NCBI RefSeq assembly: GCF_002332425.1
Contig: NZ_NRGS01000004.1
Location: 168,163 to 232,162 of the forward strand
Reading direction: 5' to 3'
Origin: Brachybacterium alimentarium
Lineage (GTDB): Bacteria > Actinomycetota > Actinomycetes > Actinomycetales > Dermabacteraceae
DNA: 64,000 bases
Below the pieces are notes generated by a model that did no database searches, was not told the origin of the DNA, and saw only the letters and a list, made by a program, of their open reading frames with translations. Position 1 is the stretch's first letter; every line of letters starts with the position of its first letter. Shown one piece after another: positions 21,560-29,912 of this stretch. The translations under genes were made by a program, and so were the position numbers.

Positions 21560-22600
21560 ATGGCCCAGCGACGTATCGGACTGATCGGATACGGCGACGT
21601 GTCCGTCGTCCATGTCGGAGCGATCGAGGCGATCGACGGCCTCGAGCTGATCGGCATCGCCGATACCGATCCTGCCGGCCGTGCGCGCGCCGAGGCCGCG
21701 ACCGGCCTGCCGACGTTCGCCTCCGCCGAGGAGCTGATCGATGCCCTCGGCCCCGACGCCGTGCACGTCACCACTCCGCACGACCAGCACGTCGGCCCGT
21801 CGCTCGCCGCGCTGGAGCGGGGTGTGCACGTGCTGCAGGAGAAGCCGCTCGCCCATACCCTCGAGGAGGCGACGCGCCTGGTGGAGTCCCTCGGCTCCGC
21901 GTCCGCGCCGCGGGCCGACGGCGGCAGCGGCGCCCCGAAGATCGCGATCTGCTTCCAGAACCGCTACAACCGCGCCAGCCAGGAGCTGTTCCGACTGCTC
22001 GAGGGCGGCGAGCTCGGTGAGGTGCGGGGCGCCTGGGCATCGGTCGTCTGGTCACGATCGGCGGAGTACTACGCCGCCAAGCCCTGGCGCGGGCGCTGGG
22101 AGAACGCGGGCGGCGGCCTGCTGATCAACCAGGCGATCCACACCCTGGACCTCGTGCAGTGGCTGCTGGGACCCGTCGAGCGCACCGAGGGCCTGGTCTC
22201 GCAGAAGAAGTTCGCCGGCGTCGTCGAGGTGGAGGACACCGCTGATCTCCTGCTGCACCATGCCTCCGGCGCCACCACCACGTTCTACGCGACCCTCACC
22301 GCGCCCGTCGCACGCCCCGTGGAGCTCGAGGTCGAGACCGAGCACGCCTATCTCGAGGTGCGCTCGGGGCGCGGGGGCGGTCTCACCGTGCGGTGGAAGG
22401 ACGGCCGGGTCGACACCTTCTCCGACCGGGTCGCCACGGCCGGTGGGCGCGCCTACTGGGGTGTCTCCCACGAGGAGCTGATCCGCGACTTCTACGCGCG
22501 CCTCGATGCCCCCGAGCCGTTCTGGATCGGCCCGGCGGAGGCGATGGGCTCGCTGCGGATCCTCAAGGACGCCTACGCCAACAGCGCCGTCGGGAACTGA
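21560..22600 (+). CDS. Gfo/Idh/MocA-family oxidoreductase
   Basis: 346 residues. The N-terminal NAD(P) Rossmann domain begins RIGLIGYGDVSVVHVG. The EKP motif (LQEKPLAHT) near residue 95 holds the conserved Lys. The C-terminal alpha/beta domain has GGGLLINQAIHTLDLVQWLLG with the usual His. It oxidises or reduces a sugar or inositol with NAD(P). GAGGAGG lies 10 bases before the ATG. It is one of five family members in this window, ends at a strong hairpin and faces the symporter pair. Confidence 0.5.
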   Translation: MAQRRIGLIGYGDVSVVHVGAIEAIDGLELIGIADTDPAGRARAEAATGLPTFASAEELIDALGPDAVHVTTPHDQHVGPSLAALERGVHVLQEKPLAHTLEEATRLVESLGSASAPRADGGSGAPKIAICFQNRYNRASQELFRLLEGGELGEVRGAWASVVWSRSAEYYAAKPWRGRWENAGGGLLINQAIHTLDLVQWLLGPVERTEGLVSQKKFAGVVEVEDTADLLLHHASGATTTFYATLTAPVARPVELEVETEHAYLEVRSGRGGGLTVRWKDGRVDTFSDRVATAGGRAYWGVSHEELIRDFYARLDAPEPFWIGPAEAMGSLRILKDAYANSAVGN

Positions 22601-22696
22601 ACAGGCGCGTCGGCCGGGGCGCCTACTGCCGCCTCACCGCCGACGACTTAGGCGCCACCGGCTTCCCCGGGATCCGCGGCATCCGACCCCCGGTCT

Positions 22697-22746
22697 CCCG
22701 GCTTCCCCAGCCTCCCCGGCTTCCCCGGCTTCCCCGGCTTCCTCGG
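22697..22746. repeat. 9-bp tandem repeat, CCCCGGCTT type
   Basis: About five imperfect copies of a CTTCCCCGG unit lie between the Gfo/Idh stop and the terminator hairpin. They are non-coding simple-sequence DNA. Confidence 0.5.
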
Positions 22747-22776
22747 CGCCAGCATCTGGGCCACCCGCCGGACAGC

Positions 22777-22816
22777 ACAGTGCCCGCCCTCCCCGTTCGG
22801 GGTGGGCGGGCACTGT
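22777..22816. terminator. Strong bidirectional terminator hairpin
   Basis: The arms ACAGTGCCCGCCC and GGGCGGGCACTGT pair perfectly over 13 bp. An inner CCCC/GGGG stem and GTTC loop extend it after one T/T mismatch. It sits between the convergent Gfo/Idh gene and transporter small-subunit gene, so it can end transcription from both sides. Confidence 0.5.
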
Positions 22817-22846
22817 CGCTCGGTTGCGCAGTCGCGCAGTCGCGGG

Positions 22847-22975
22847 TCAGATGACCTGACGGCCCTCCTTGCGGGCCTCCTTGACGTCCTTGGCGAAGCC
22901 GCGGGCGATGGTGATCAGGATTCCGAGCACGAGCACGGGCCAGACCAGCACGTAGGCAGTGAGCATGGCAGTCAT
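22847..22975 (-). CDS. 42-residue transporter small subunit
   Basis: A short ORF starts MTAMLTAYVLVWPVLVLGIL and ends in a basic tail (KDVKEARKEGRQVI). It has one membrane helix and a cytoplasmic Lys/Arg-rich end. An AAGGAGA ribosome site 9 bases before the ATG supports translation. It lies 60 bp after the sodium:solute symporter stop on the same strand, the position where annotators place the 'putative transporter small subunit' of such symporters. It probably stabilises or tunes the large subunit. Confidence 0.5.
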   Translation of the reverse strand: MTAMLTAYVLVWPVLVLGILITIARGFAKDVKEARKEGRQVI

Positions 22976-23035
22976 GGGGCTGTCTCCTTCCTCAGGGGTG
23001 CGCGGGGCGATCGGCCCCGTCGCGCAGATGATCGA

Positions 23036-24760
23036 TCAGTGGCCGGGGGCGGCGGGAACATCGCCGCGCGGTGGGTTCTCCCCCGCAGCGGTGTCCTCGA
23101 CGGCGGGGGCGTCCTCCTCGTCGAAGTCACCGGTGATCCGCTTGATCACCGAGAAGTCGAAGTTCTGGGACGACTTGACGCTCATCAGGTAGCAGACCAG
23201 GAACGACACCGAGTAGGCGACCAGCGAGCCGGTCAGCGTCTCGTAGTCACGCAGGTACCCGAAGCCGAACGGGAGCACTGCGATCGTGGCCACGGCACCG
23301 ATGATCAGGGCCGGGCGCAGGCCGAAGAAGCCGAACGCCATGATGCCCAGCACCACGCCGACGCCGAGGATCGCGAGCGCCTCGACGAAGAAGGCCCAGG
23401 CACCGGTGAGCGGGATCAAGGTGAAGCGCACCGGCAGGAACACCGCGAGCGCGACGATCACCGACACGGTGAAGGCCTTGTTGGTGACCTTCTTCCAGTA
23501 GAAGGACGCGATCACCGGGAACACCAGGCAACCCCACAGGGCGCCGACGAACACCAGCAGGTCCAGGATGTTGAACCGTGCGGTGGCGAAGAACAGCGCC
23601 GCGGCGGTCGCCACGATCATGGTGATGCGCCCGATCAGCAGCATGAACTTCGGGTTCACGTTCTTGCGGCCCACGGACTGGCCGTAGATGTCCGTCATGA
23701 CGATCGAGCTGAGCGCCGACAGGTCGGAGTCCGCGGTGGAGGACAGCGAGCCGATGATCATGATGAACGCGAGGGCGACCAGGGCCACCGGCAGGTAGGT
23801 CCCGACCATCTGGGGCAGCAGGTTGTTGACGTCCCCACCGGCGGGCTCGATGCCCAGGTAGAGCGCCATCACGCCGATCATGCCGATGCCGATCACCGTT
23901 GCGCCGTAGCCGACGGTGGCGGTGATGAAGGTGGGCTTGATGAGGTCCTCGCGCACGGCGAAGAGCCGCTGCGCGATGGTCTGGTTGCCGATCGCGTAGG
24001 CGAGGACTGCTGCGATGTACGGGGCGCCCTGGTTCATGAACGCTTCCGAGGAGAAGAAGCTCTCCTGCTGCGGGGTGACGTGGCCGGCGGCGACTCCGTC
24101 GGCGAACATCTGCGGGCCGCCGACGACGAAGAAGACCGCCGGGATGATGACGACGGCCGCCCCGAGCATCGCGATGACCTGTGCGAAGTCCGTCAGCACG
24201 GACGCACGGAAGCCGGACCACAGGGTGTAGAGCAGCACGCCGCCGGCGATGATGACGATCCCGGAGCCGAAGCTCAGCGGGGAGAGCATCGCGATGATCG
24301 CGCCGCCGGCGATGAAGTTCGAGGTCAGCGAGATGACGGAGCCGAGCACGTTGGAGCCGGCCAGCATCAGCTGCGAGGAGCGTCCGTGACGGGCGTACAT
24401 GACCTCGGCGAGCGTGTGGGCCTTGGGTGCGACCTTCCGGATCCGCTTGCCGAAGGGGTAGATGAACAGGATCATCAGTGCCCCCCACAGCCCGTAGTGG
24501 ATCGGGCCGGAGACGCCGTAGGTGTAGCCGGCGGTCACCGAGGCGTACATCGAGGACGCCCAGATCCAGGTGGCGGTCATCGAGGCGGCGGAGACGCCGA
24601 AGCCGATGTGGTTGCCCGCGGTCATGTAGTCGTCGGCGTTCTCCTTCTTGCGGGAGATCGCGACGGACATCCACATCGTGCCGCCGTAGAACAGCAGCAG
24701 GAGCAGGATCACGCCGATAATGCCGAGCTGGTGGATTTCTCCCGTAGGCGCTGGTGGCAC
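23036..24760 (-). CDS. Sodium:solute symporter family transporter
   Basis: 574 residues with about 13 membrane helices and SSS-family signatures: the TATWIWASSMYASVTAGYTYG region (helices 1-2), SLTSNFIAGGA, and the sodium-site IIGSLSSTADSDLSALSSIV in helix 8. The C-terminal 45 residues are acidic and cytoplasmic. The substrate is not evident; urea, amino acid and organic acid branches all share these motifs. The GTG start at 24760 follows AAAGGAAG by about 5 bases; ATG-started extensions upstream lack coding character. It is co-transcribed with the 42-residue subunit. Confidence 0.5.
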   Translation of the reverse strand: MPPAPTGEIHQLGIIGVILLLLLFYGGTMWMSVAISRKKENADDYMTAGNHIGFGVSAASMTATWIWASSMYASVTAGYTYGVSGPIHYGLWGALMILFIYPFGKRIRKVAPKAHTLAEVMYARHGRSSQLMLAGSNVLGSVISLTSNFIAGGAIIAMLSPLSFGSGIVIIAGGVLLYTLWSGFRASVLTDFAQVIAMLGAAVVIIPAVFFVVGGPQMFADGVAAGHVTPQQESFFSSEAFMNQGAPYIAAVLAYAIGNQTIAQRLFAVREDLIKPTFITATVGYGATVIGIGMIGVMALYLGIEPAGGDVNNLLPQMVGTYLPVALVALAFIMIIGSLSSTADSDLSALSSIVMTDIYGQSVGRKNVNPKFMLLIGRITMIVATAAALFFATARFNILDLLVFVGALWGCLVFPVIASFYWKKVTNKAFTVSVIVALAVFLPVRFTLIPLTGAWAFFVEALAILGVGVVLGIMAFGFFGLRPALIIGAVATIAVLPFGFGYLRDYETLTGSLVAYSVSFLVCYLMSVKSSQNFDFSVIKRITGDFDEEDAPAVEDTAAGENPPRGDVPAAPGH

Positions 24761-25089
24761 GTTACTTCCTTTCGTCGCAGACAGATCGGTCCCTCGTTCG
24801 CCCGGTCGTCCGCGGCACTCTCCAAGCGTCCCGGGCTCGCAGTGGTCCCAGGGGCCGACCGGCAATCGACCCCCTGAGCGAGTGCCGCCCGGCATCGACC
24901 CGGGCGATGCGACGCATCTGCTCCGGGGATGGGGCCGCGGCGGCAGCAGTGGGTACGGCTCCTCCCGGAGACCGACACCGCACGATTCACCTCGCTTGGG
25001 GCCGCATAGATACTCGCACAGTAGGGACCCCCTGGCCAGTTCGTGGATAACTATCAGATAACCCGTGCAGGTCAGAGCGCTAATAATGA

Positions 25090-25100
25090 TTGTCAGACAA
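25090..25100. promoter_or_regulatory. Perfect palindrome TTGTCAGACAA, FadR/GntR-type operator candidate
   Basis: TTGTC-A-GACAA fits the TNGTC-N-GACNA pattern bound by FadR-subfamily GntR repressors. No GntR regulator is encoded in the window, so it would be read by a regulator elsewhere. It lies in the AT-rich island upstream of the symporter. Confidence 0.5.
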
Positions 25101-25364
25101 ACAGAAACGGCGACGTGTCACCTCGGTGGCGCATGAAGATGCAGCGGTCTTCAGTGGCACCGCACTGCGCACCCGACGGGCCGCCGCCCCACGGCGTCGC
25201 CAGAGCATCGCCAGCGCACCCCGAGAGCATCGCGAGAGCATCCCGAGAGCAGCGTGGCAGCGCACCGGAGCACGACGGGTCCGCCGGCCCCCGGACGCAC
25301 CGCGCAGCACTCCGGCCAGGCACGATGCACTCGTACGTGCAGTGCGGTCGCTGCGCACGGCCGC

Positions 25365-25370
25365 TGTTAT
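25365..25370 (+). promoter_or_regulatory. Candidate -10 hexamer for leaderless ATP-grasp mRNA
   Basis: TGTTAT ends 10 bases before the ATG at 25381, which has no ribosome site. This spacing would put the transcript start at or within a few bases of the ATG. No clear -35 element is seen. Confidence 0.5.
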
Positions 25371-25380
25371 CGTCGCGCTC

Positions 25381-26277
25381 ATGACTCGCATCGGCATCGT
25401 CGTCGCCCTCCCCCAGCCCGCCGCCATCGAGGCCGACACGACGCTCGACGCCGCCCCTCTCGTCGAGGCACTGGCCCGACGGGGAGTCCATGCCGAGATG
25501 ACCCCGTGGCGCGGGGCCGACGTCGACTGGGCCGCGTACGACCTGCTGGTGATCCGCAGCCCGTGGGACTACGCCCTGCACGCGGCCGAGTTCGAGGACT
25601 GGCTGGACCGCGTCGACGCGTGCACCCGCGTGCTCAACGAGCCGGACCTCGTGCGCTGGAACATGGACAAGCGCTACCTCGCGCAGCTCGAGGAGGCGGG
25701 GGTGCGGGTCGTCCCGACGTCGTACCACCGGGAGGTCGGCTCGTTCGCGCAGGCCCTGCAGGAATTCCAGGACTCCTCGGCGCACGTCGTCATCAAGCCC
25801 ACCGTCGGGGCCGGCTCGCAGCTCGTCGGCCTCTTCGCGCCCGAGGACCCGGCGGCTCTCGCCCTCGCGGAGCAGATCCTGGACGCGGGCGGGGTCGCGA
25901 TGCTCCAACCGGAGGTGCCGGAGCTGTCCGACGGGCGGGAGAAGGCGCTCTATGCGCTCGACGGGCATCTCAGTCATGCGATCTCGAAGGGCGCACTGCT
26001 CGCCCGGGGCGGCGGGCTGCGCGGCGGCGTCTATCAGGAACGGCCCGTCCTGGTCGAGGCGACTGCCCAGGAGAAGGCGTTCGCCGAGCAGGCCCTCTCC
26101 ACGATCGCGCGGGTCACGGGCCTGCCCACGCCGCTGTACGGCCGCATCGACACCGTCGACTCCGCCGAGCACGGGCTGGTGCTGCTGGAGGCCGAGCTGT
26201 TCGAGCCGCTGTTCAACCTGCACCTCGCCCCGGACGTCACGGGGCTCTTCGCGGACGCGATCCTCGCGAGGGTCTGA
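25381..26277 (+). CDS. ATP-grasp domain protein (DcsG-like)
   Basis: 298 residues. The N-terminal domain carries DLLVIRSPWDYALH and VLNEPDLVRWNMDKRYL, a pattern shared by the ATP-grasp proteins that include the D-cycloserine ligase DcsG. The central ATP-grasp part has VVIKPTVGAGSQ, the nucleotide-binding Lys and Gly loop, and the C-terminal LLEAELFEPLFNLH supplies the metal-binding acids. It should join a carboxylate to an amine or thiol using ATP; the substrate is unknown. No ribosome site precedes the ATG, and a TGTTAT box lies just upstream. It is monocistronic, with no biosynthetic neighbours. Confidence 0.5.
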   Translation: MTRIGIVVALPQPAAIEADTTLDAAPLVEALARRGVHAEMTPWRGADVDWAAYDLLVIRSPWDYALHAAEFEDWLDRVDACTRVLNEPDLVRWNMDKRYLAQLEEAGVRVVPTSYHREVGSFAQALQEFQDSSAHVVIKPTVGAGSQLVGLFAPEDPAALALAEQILDAGGVAMLQPEVPELSDGREKALYALDGHLSHAISKGALLARGGGLRGGVYQERPVLVEATAQEKAFAEQALSTIARVTGLPTPLYGRIDTVDSAEHGLVLLEAELFEPLFNLHLAPDVTGLFADAILARV

Positions 26278-26417
26278 CCGGGCATTCGGAACCAGCCTCG
26301 GCCAGTCGCCGCACGCCGATCCGCGACCGGCAGAATCCCGAGAACAGCAGCAAATCGCTCTTCACCAGCACGATCACTGCGCGTCGGCGATGGCGCACAG
26401 CGCCCACACATCACGAA

Positions 26418-26465
26418 ATGAAAAAAGTTTACGCGCTACTCCTCAGTAAAGGGCTAGATTTTCAT
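26418..26465. promoter_or_regulatory. Separated inverted repeat ATGAAAA / TTTTCAT, candidate operator
   Basis: ATGAAAAA at 26418-26425 and TTTTCAT at 26459-26465 are inverted copies in the AT-rich region upstream of the NgcE-like gene. TAGATT (26455-26460) could be a -10 box. An RpiR regulator encoded in the same operon is the obvious candidate ligand. Confidence 0.5.
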
Positions 26466-26541
26466 TCACGTGACACCAGCCGTCCATGGCGGCCGCTCAT
26501 CGTGGAGCCGTCACCGTTCATGAACGTCGCGAAAGGCCCTC

Positions 26542-27975
26542 ATGTCCACTCTCCGCACTGACGTCCGACCCGCTCGTTCCGCACCTCACCCCTCCTCGCG
26601 GCGGTCCTTCCTCGGCCTCGCTGCGGCCCTGGGCACTGCCGGCCTCTCCGCCTGTGCCACCGGCGGCGCGCACGGAGGCGCCGACTCCGAGTCGTCCGGC
26701 GCCCCCACCAGCCAGGACAATCCGTTCGGGGTTGACGGCGGAGAGTTCTCCGCTTTCGTCTTCGACGGAGGTGACGGGGTGAAGCACCTGGACTTCACCC
26801 AGGAGCTCTTCGAGGAAAAGCGGCCCGAGGTGACCACGAAAATTGTGCGTGCCGAGGATCTCAGCACCCTGCAGCCGCAGTTCGTGAACCAGACGCCCCC
26901 AGACCTGTTCCAGAACTCCGGCGCCGGCTCCCTGGACGTAAACTCGCTGGCCACGAATCAGCAGCTCGCGAGTCTCGATGATCTGATGGCCGCACCCAGT
27001 TGGGACGATCCCTCGATCACGGTCGAGGAGAGCCTCAATCCTGGCGTGCGCGAGGCGGGCACCGTCGGCGACCAGCTCGTCGGCCTCAACACCACGCAAT
27101 ACGCCTGGGCGATCTGGCACGACGCCGCCCTGTTCGCCGACAAGGGCTGGGAGATGCCCCGCACCTGGGACGAGCTGATGGCACTCTCGGCCACCATCAA
27201 AGCCGACGGCATCTATCCCTGGGCCTTCACCGGCATGCACGCCAACTACTTCGAGCAGGGCGTGTTCCAGCCGTTGGTGGCCAAGATCGGCGGCCAAGAG
27301 GTCTGGCGCAACGTCGACAATCTCGAGGACGGCGCCTGGCAGCAGGACGCGATCCGCGAGGCCGCCGAGGCCGTGCTCCAGCTCCGCACCGACGAGCTGA
27401 TCCTCCCCGGCGTCGCGCAGATGACCCACATCCAGTCGCAGACCTCCTGGTTGAACCACGAGGCCGCGTTCATCCCGGTGGGCGCATGGCTCGAGAACGA
27501 GATGAAGTCCGCGATCCCGGAGGGCTTCGAGCTGACCGCGACCGCGCTGCCCGCCCCCGAGGAGTCGCTCGCGGATCTCACGCCGAACAATCCGGGCGGC
27601 GGATGGTACGTGCCGGCCGATGCCAGCAACCGGCCCGCGGCCTTCGAGTTCCTCCGCGCCCTGCTCAGCAGGGAGTCCGCACAGAACTCCGCGGAGCTCA
27701 CCAACGCCGTCACGATGGTCAAGGGCGCTCATGACGATCAGGAGCTCTCCCCGGCGTTCTCGACGATCACCACGATGATCGAGAAGTCCAATGCGGTCGA
27801 GGCCTGGGCCCCGGTCAAATACGACTCCTGGTACCCCTCGATGGTCGAGGAGACCCGCGCGGCGCTCATCAAGCTGGTGCTGGGCGATCTCGACGTCGAG
27901 GGTTTCCTCAGCCGATGTCAGAAGAAGGCCGACGAGACGAAGACCGACGACGCGATCGCGAAGCAGACGCGCTGA
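26542..27975 (+). CDS. NgcE-like sugar-binding lipoprotein
   Basis: 477 residues. The twin-arginine leader is SSRRSFLGLAAALG and the lipobox LSAC has Cys38. Several stretches match the N-acetylglucosamine/chitobiose-binding NgcE family as I remember it: NPFGV after the leader, PQFVNQTPPDLFQNSGAG, the HIQSQTSWLNHEAAFIPVG region, SAQNSAEL and VKGAHDD. NgcE binds GlcNAc or diacetylchitobiose in Streptomyces; the true ligand here is not fixed by sequence. GAAAGG precedes the ATG. Two permeases follow with TGATG overlaps, then an RpiR regulator, forming one operon without an ATPase gene. Confidence 0.5.
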   Translation: MSTLRTDVRPARSAPHPSSRRSFLGLAAALGTAGLSACATGGAHGGADSESSGAPTSQDNPFGVDGGEFSAFVFDGGDGVKHLDFTQELFEEKRPEVTTKIVRAEDLSTLQPQFVNQTPPDLFQNSGAGSLDVNSLATNQQLASLDDLMAAPSWDDPSITVEESLNPGVREAGTVGDQLVGLNTTQYAWAIWHDAALFADKGWEMPRTWDELMALSATIKADGIYPWAFTGMHANYFEQGVFQPLVAKIGGQEVWRNVDNLEDGAWQQDAIREAAEAVLQLRTDELILPGVAQMTHIQSQTSWLNHEAAFIPVGAWLENEMKSAIPEGFELTATALPAPEESLADLTPNNPGGGWYVPADASNRPAAFEFLRALLSRESAQNSAELTNAVTMVKGAHDDQELSPAFSTITTMIEKSNAVEAWAPVKYDSWYPSMVEETRAALIKLVLGDLDVEGFLSRCQKKADETKTDDAIAKQTR

Positions 27976-28895
27976 TGCACAAGCGCGGGCAGTGGCGGCT
28001 GATCGTCACCTTCACCGTTCCCGGCCTCGTGCTCTACACGGTGTTCGTGCTGTCGAGCTTCGCGCAAGGAGTGCAGATCTCCTTCACCGACTGGACCGGG
28101 TTCACCCCGGACCTGAACTACATCGGGTTCGACAACTACCTTCGGCTCGTGCACGACGGGTCCTGGTGGCGATCGGTCCTGCACAACGGGATCCTGCTAG
28201 TGGTCATCCCGGTGCTCACCCTCGGGCTGGCGATGCTGTTCGCCTCCCTGATCACCCGGGGCGGCGCGGGGAACCTCCGTGCCACCCCTGGCGGGGACCT
28301 CTACCGGATCCTGTTCTTCTTCCCCCAGGTGGTGCCGGTCGTGATCATCGGCATCCTGTTCAGCTACCTCTACGCCTCGCGAGGTGGGCTGCTGCAGGGC
28401 GTGCTGGACGTGGTGGGGCTCGACATGCTCTCGATCGTCCCGAACGGACCGCTCGGCAATCCGCGGACGATCCTGCTGGCCATCGCGGTCGCCGCGGTGT
28501 GGTCCTCGGTCGGCTTCTACATGGTGCTGTTCCTGTCTGCCATGGGCCGCGTCCCCGATGAGCTGTACGAGGCCGCGGCGCTCGACGGGGCCGGCCGGCT
28601 GGGCAGCTTCGTCCACGTCACCATGCCGCTGATCTGGGCCCACGTGCAGACTGCCTTCATCTACCTGGCCATCGGCACGATCGATTCCTTCGCGCTGGTC
28701 GCGGTGATGTCCCAGACCGGCGCGGCGGCCGACTTCGGGGCCGACGTCATGTCGACGTACCTCTACCGCACGGCGTTCTCCCTGAACTCGCAGTTCGGCT
28801 ACGCCGCCACCATGGGCACCGTGATGATGATCGGCTCGGTGGCCCTCGCCCTGGTGACCTTCCGACTGACCAAGCGCGAGGAGTACGAGTACTGA
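27975..28895 (+). CDS. Sugar ABC permease, NgcF-like
   Basis: 306 residues with six membrane helices and the EAA loop ELYEAAALDGAGRLGSFVHV. Its ATG overlaps the stop of the binding-protein gene (TGATG), which indicates translational coupling, and no separate ribosome site is needed. The upstream in-frame ATG at 27915 lies inside the binding-protein gene and is rejected. It forms the channel with the next gene. Confidence 0.5.
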   Translation: MHKRGQWRLIVTFTVPGLVLYTVFVLSSFAQGVQISFTDWTGFTPDLNYIGFDNYLRLVHDGSWWRSVLHNGILLVVIPVLTLGLAMLFASLITRGGAGNLRATPGGDLYRILFFFPQVVPVVIIGILFSYLYASRGGLLQGVLDVVGLDMLSIVPNGPLGNPRTILLAIAVAAVWSSVGFYMVLFLSAMGRVPDELYEAAALDGAGRLGSFVHVTMPLIWAHVQTAFIYLAIGTIDSFALVAVMSQTGAAADFGADVMSTYLYRTAFSLNSQFGYAATMGTVMMIGSVALALVTFRLTKREEYEY

Positions 28896-29827
28896 TGAGC
28901 ACCTCTTCCGTCACGACAACTCGGACCGCTCCTATCCCTCCCCCGGAGCCGACTCGACGGCCCGTCGTCGCGCGTTCGTGGGCCTCCCGTCTGTCCGCGC
29001 TGATCCCTCAGCTCTTCCTGCTGCCCTGGGCGCTCGTCGTCGCCGTGCCCCTGGTGTGGATGCTGATGTCCTCGCTGAAGACCAACGTCGAGATCTACAA
29101 CAGCCCGTTCGGCCCACCCGGCGCGCTGCGCCTCGACATCTATGCCGACGCCTGGAACGAGTCGAACGTCGGCGCTTTCTTCCTGAACACGGTGGTCGTG
29201 GTGGCCGGTGGCGTGAGCCTGACGATGCTGCTGGCGGTGATGACGGCGTACGTGATGGCGAAGTACCCCTTCCGCGGGAGCCGTGTCCTGTACTACCTGT
29301 ACCTGGCGGGCATGACCTTCCCCGTGTTCCTTGCCATCGTGCCCCTGGTGAAGATCGTCCAGGCGCTCGGGCTGTTCGCCACCCCGGTGGGGCTGATCCT
29401 CGTCTACGCGGCGTTCTCGCTCCCGTTCTCGGTCTTCTTCCTCACCGCGTTCTTCCGGGCGCTGCCCGAGGAGCTCTCGGAGGCCGCGTTCATCGACGGC
29501 GCCGGGCACTTCGGCGTGTTCTTCCGAATCATGCTTCCGCTGGCCCGGCCGGGACTGATCTCGATCGCCGTGTTCAACTTCCTCGGGCAATGGAACCAGT
29601 ACCTGATCCCAGTGGTGCTGAACCCGCAGCAGGACGAGGAACGCTCCAACTACGTGCTCAGCCAGGGGCTCGCGGCCCTCGCCCTGGGAGAGAACTACGA
29701 GACATCGCCGACATCGATGGCGCAGCTCTTCGCCGGTCTCCTCATCTCCATGGTCCCGGTACTGCTCGTGTACATCCTCTTCCAGCGGCAGGTGCAGGCG
29801 GGACTGACTGCCGGCGCCCTGAAATGA
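28895..29827 (+). CDS. Sugar ABC permease, NgcG-like
   Basis: 310 residues. A Pro/Arg-rich tail of about 30 residues precedes six membrane helices; the EAA loop reads ELSEAAFIDGAGHFGVFFR and the protein ends with the typical TAGALK. Its start overlaps the previous stop (TGATG). It is the MalG-type partner of the NgcF-like permease. Confidence 0.5.
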   Translation: MSTSSVTTTRTAPIPPPEPTRRPVVARSWASRLSALIPQLFLLPWALVVAVPLVWMLMSSLKTNVEIYNSPFGPPGALRLDIYADAWNESNVGAFFLNTVVVVAGGVSLTMLLAVMTAYVMAKYPFRGSRVLYYLYLAGMTFPVFLAIVPLVKIVQALGLFATPVGLILVYAAFSLPFSVFFLTAFFRALPEELSEAAFIDGAGHFGVFFRIMLPLARPGLISIAVFNFLGQWNQYLIPVVLNPQQDEERSNYVLSQGLAALALGENYETSPTSMAQLFAGLLISMVPVLLVYILFQRQVQAGLTAGALK

Positions 29828-29912
29828 TGCACGCACCACCCATCAGCCGAGATCCCGGCCACGGAGATCATCGGCGCGTGCCGGCTCTCGGCACAGGAAG
29901 GCCCCGACTCTG

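Larger units (their letters stand above)
24761..25380. other. 620-bp divergent intergenic region
   Basis: It separates the symporter (minus) from the ATP-grasp gene (plus). The middle (25030-25110) is unusually AT-rich, with GATAACTATCAGATAAC and the palindrome TTGTCAGACAA, and is the likely symporter promoter zone. The stretch 25195-25260 repeats CGAGAGCATC three times loosely. No convincing gene is seen. Confidence 0.5.

Noticed and set aside
22802..24877. 691-codon plus-strand frame over the symporter
   Set aside because: His/Asp/Arg-rich nonsense antisense to a clear membrane transporter.
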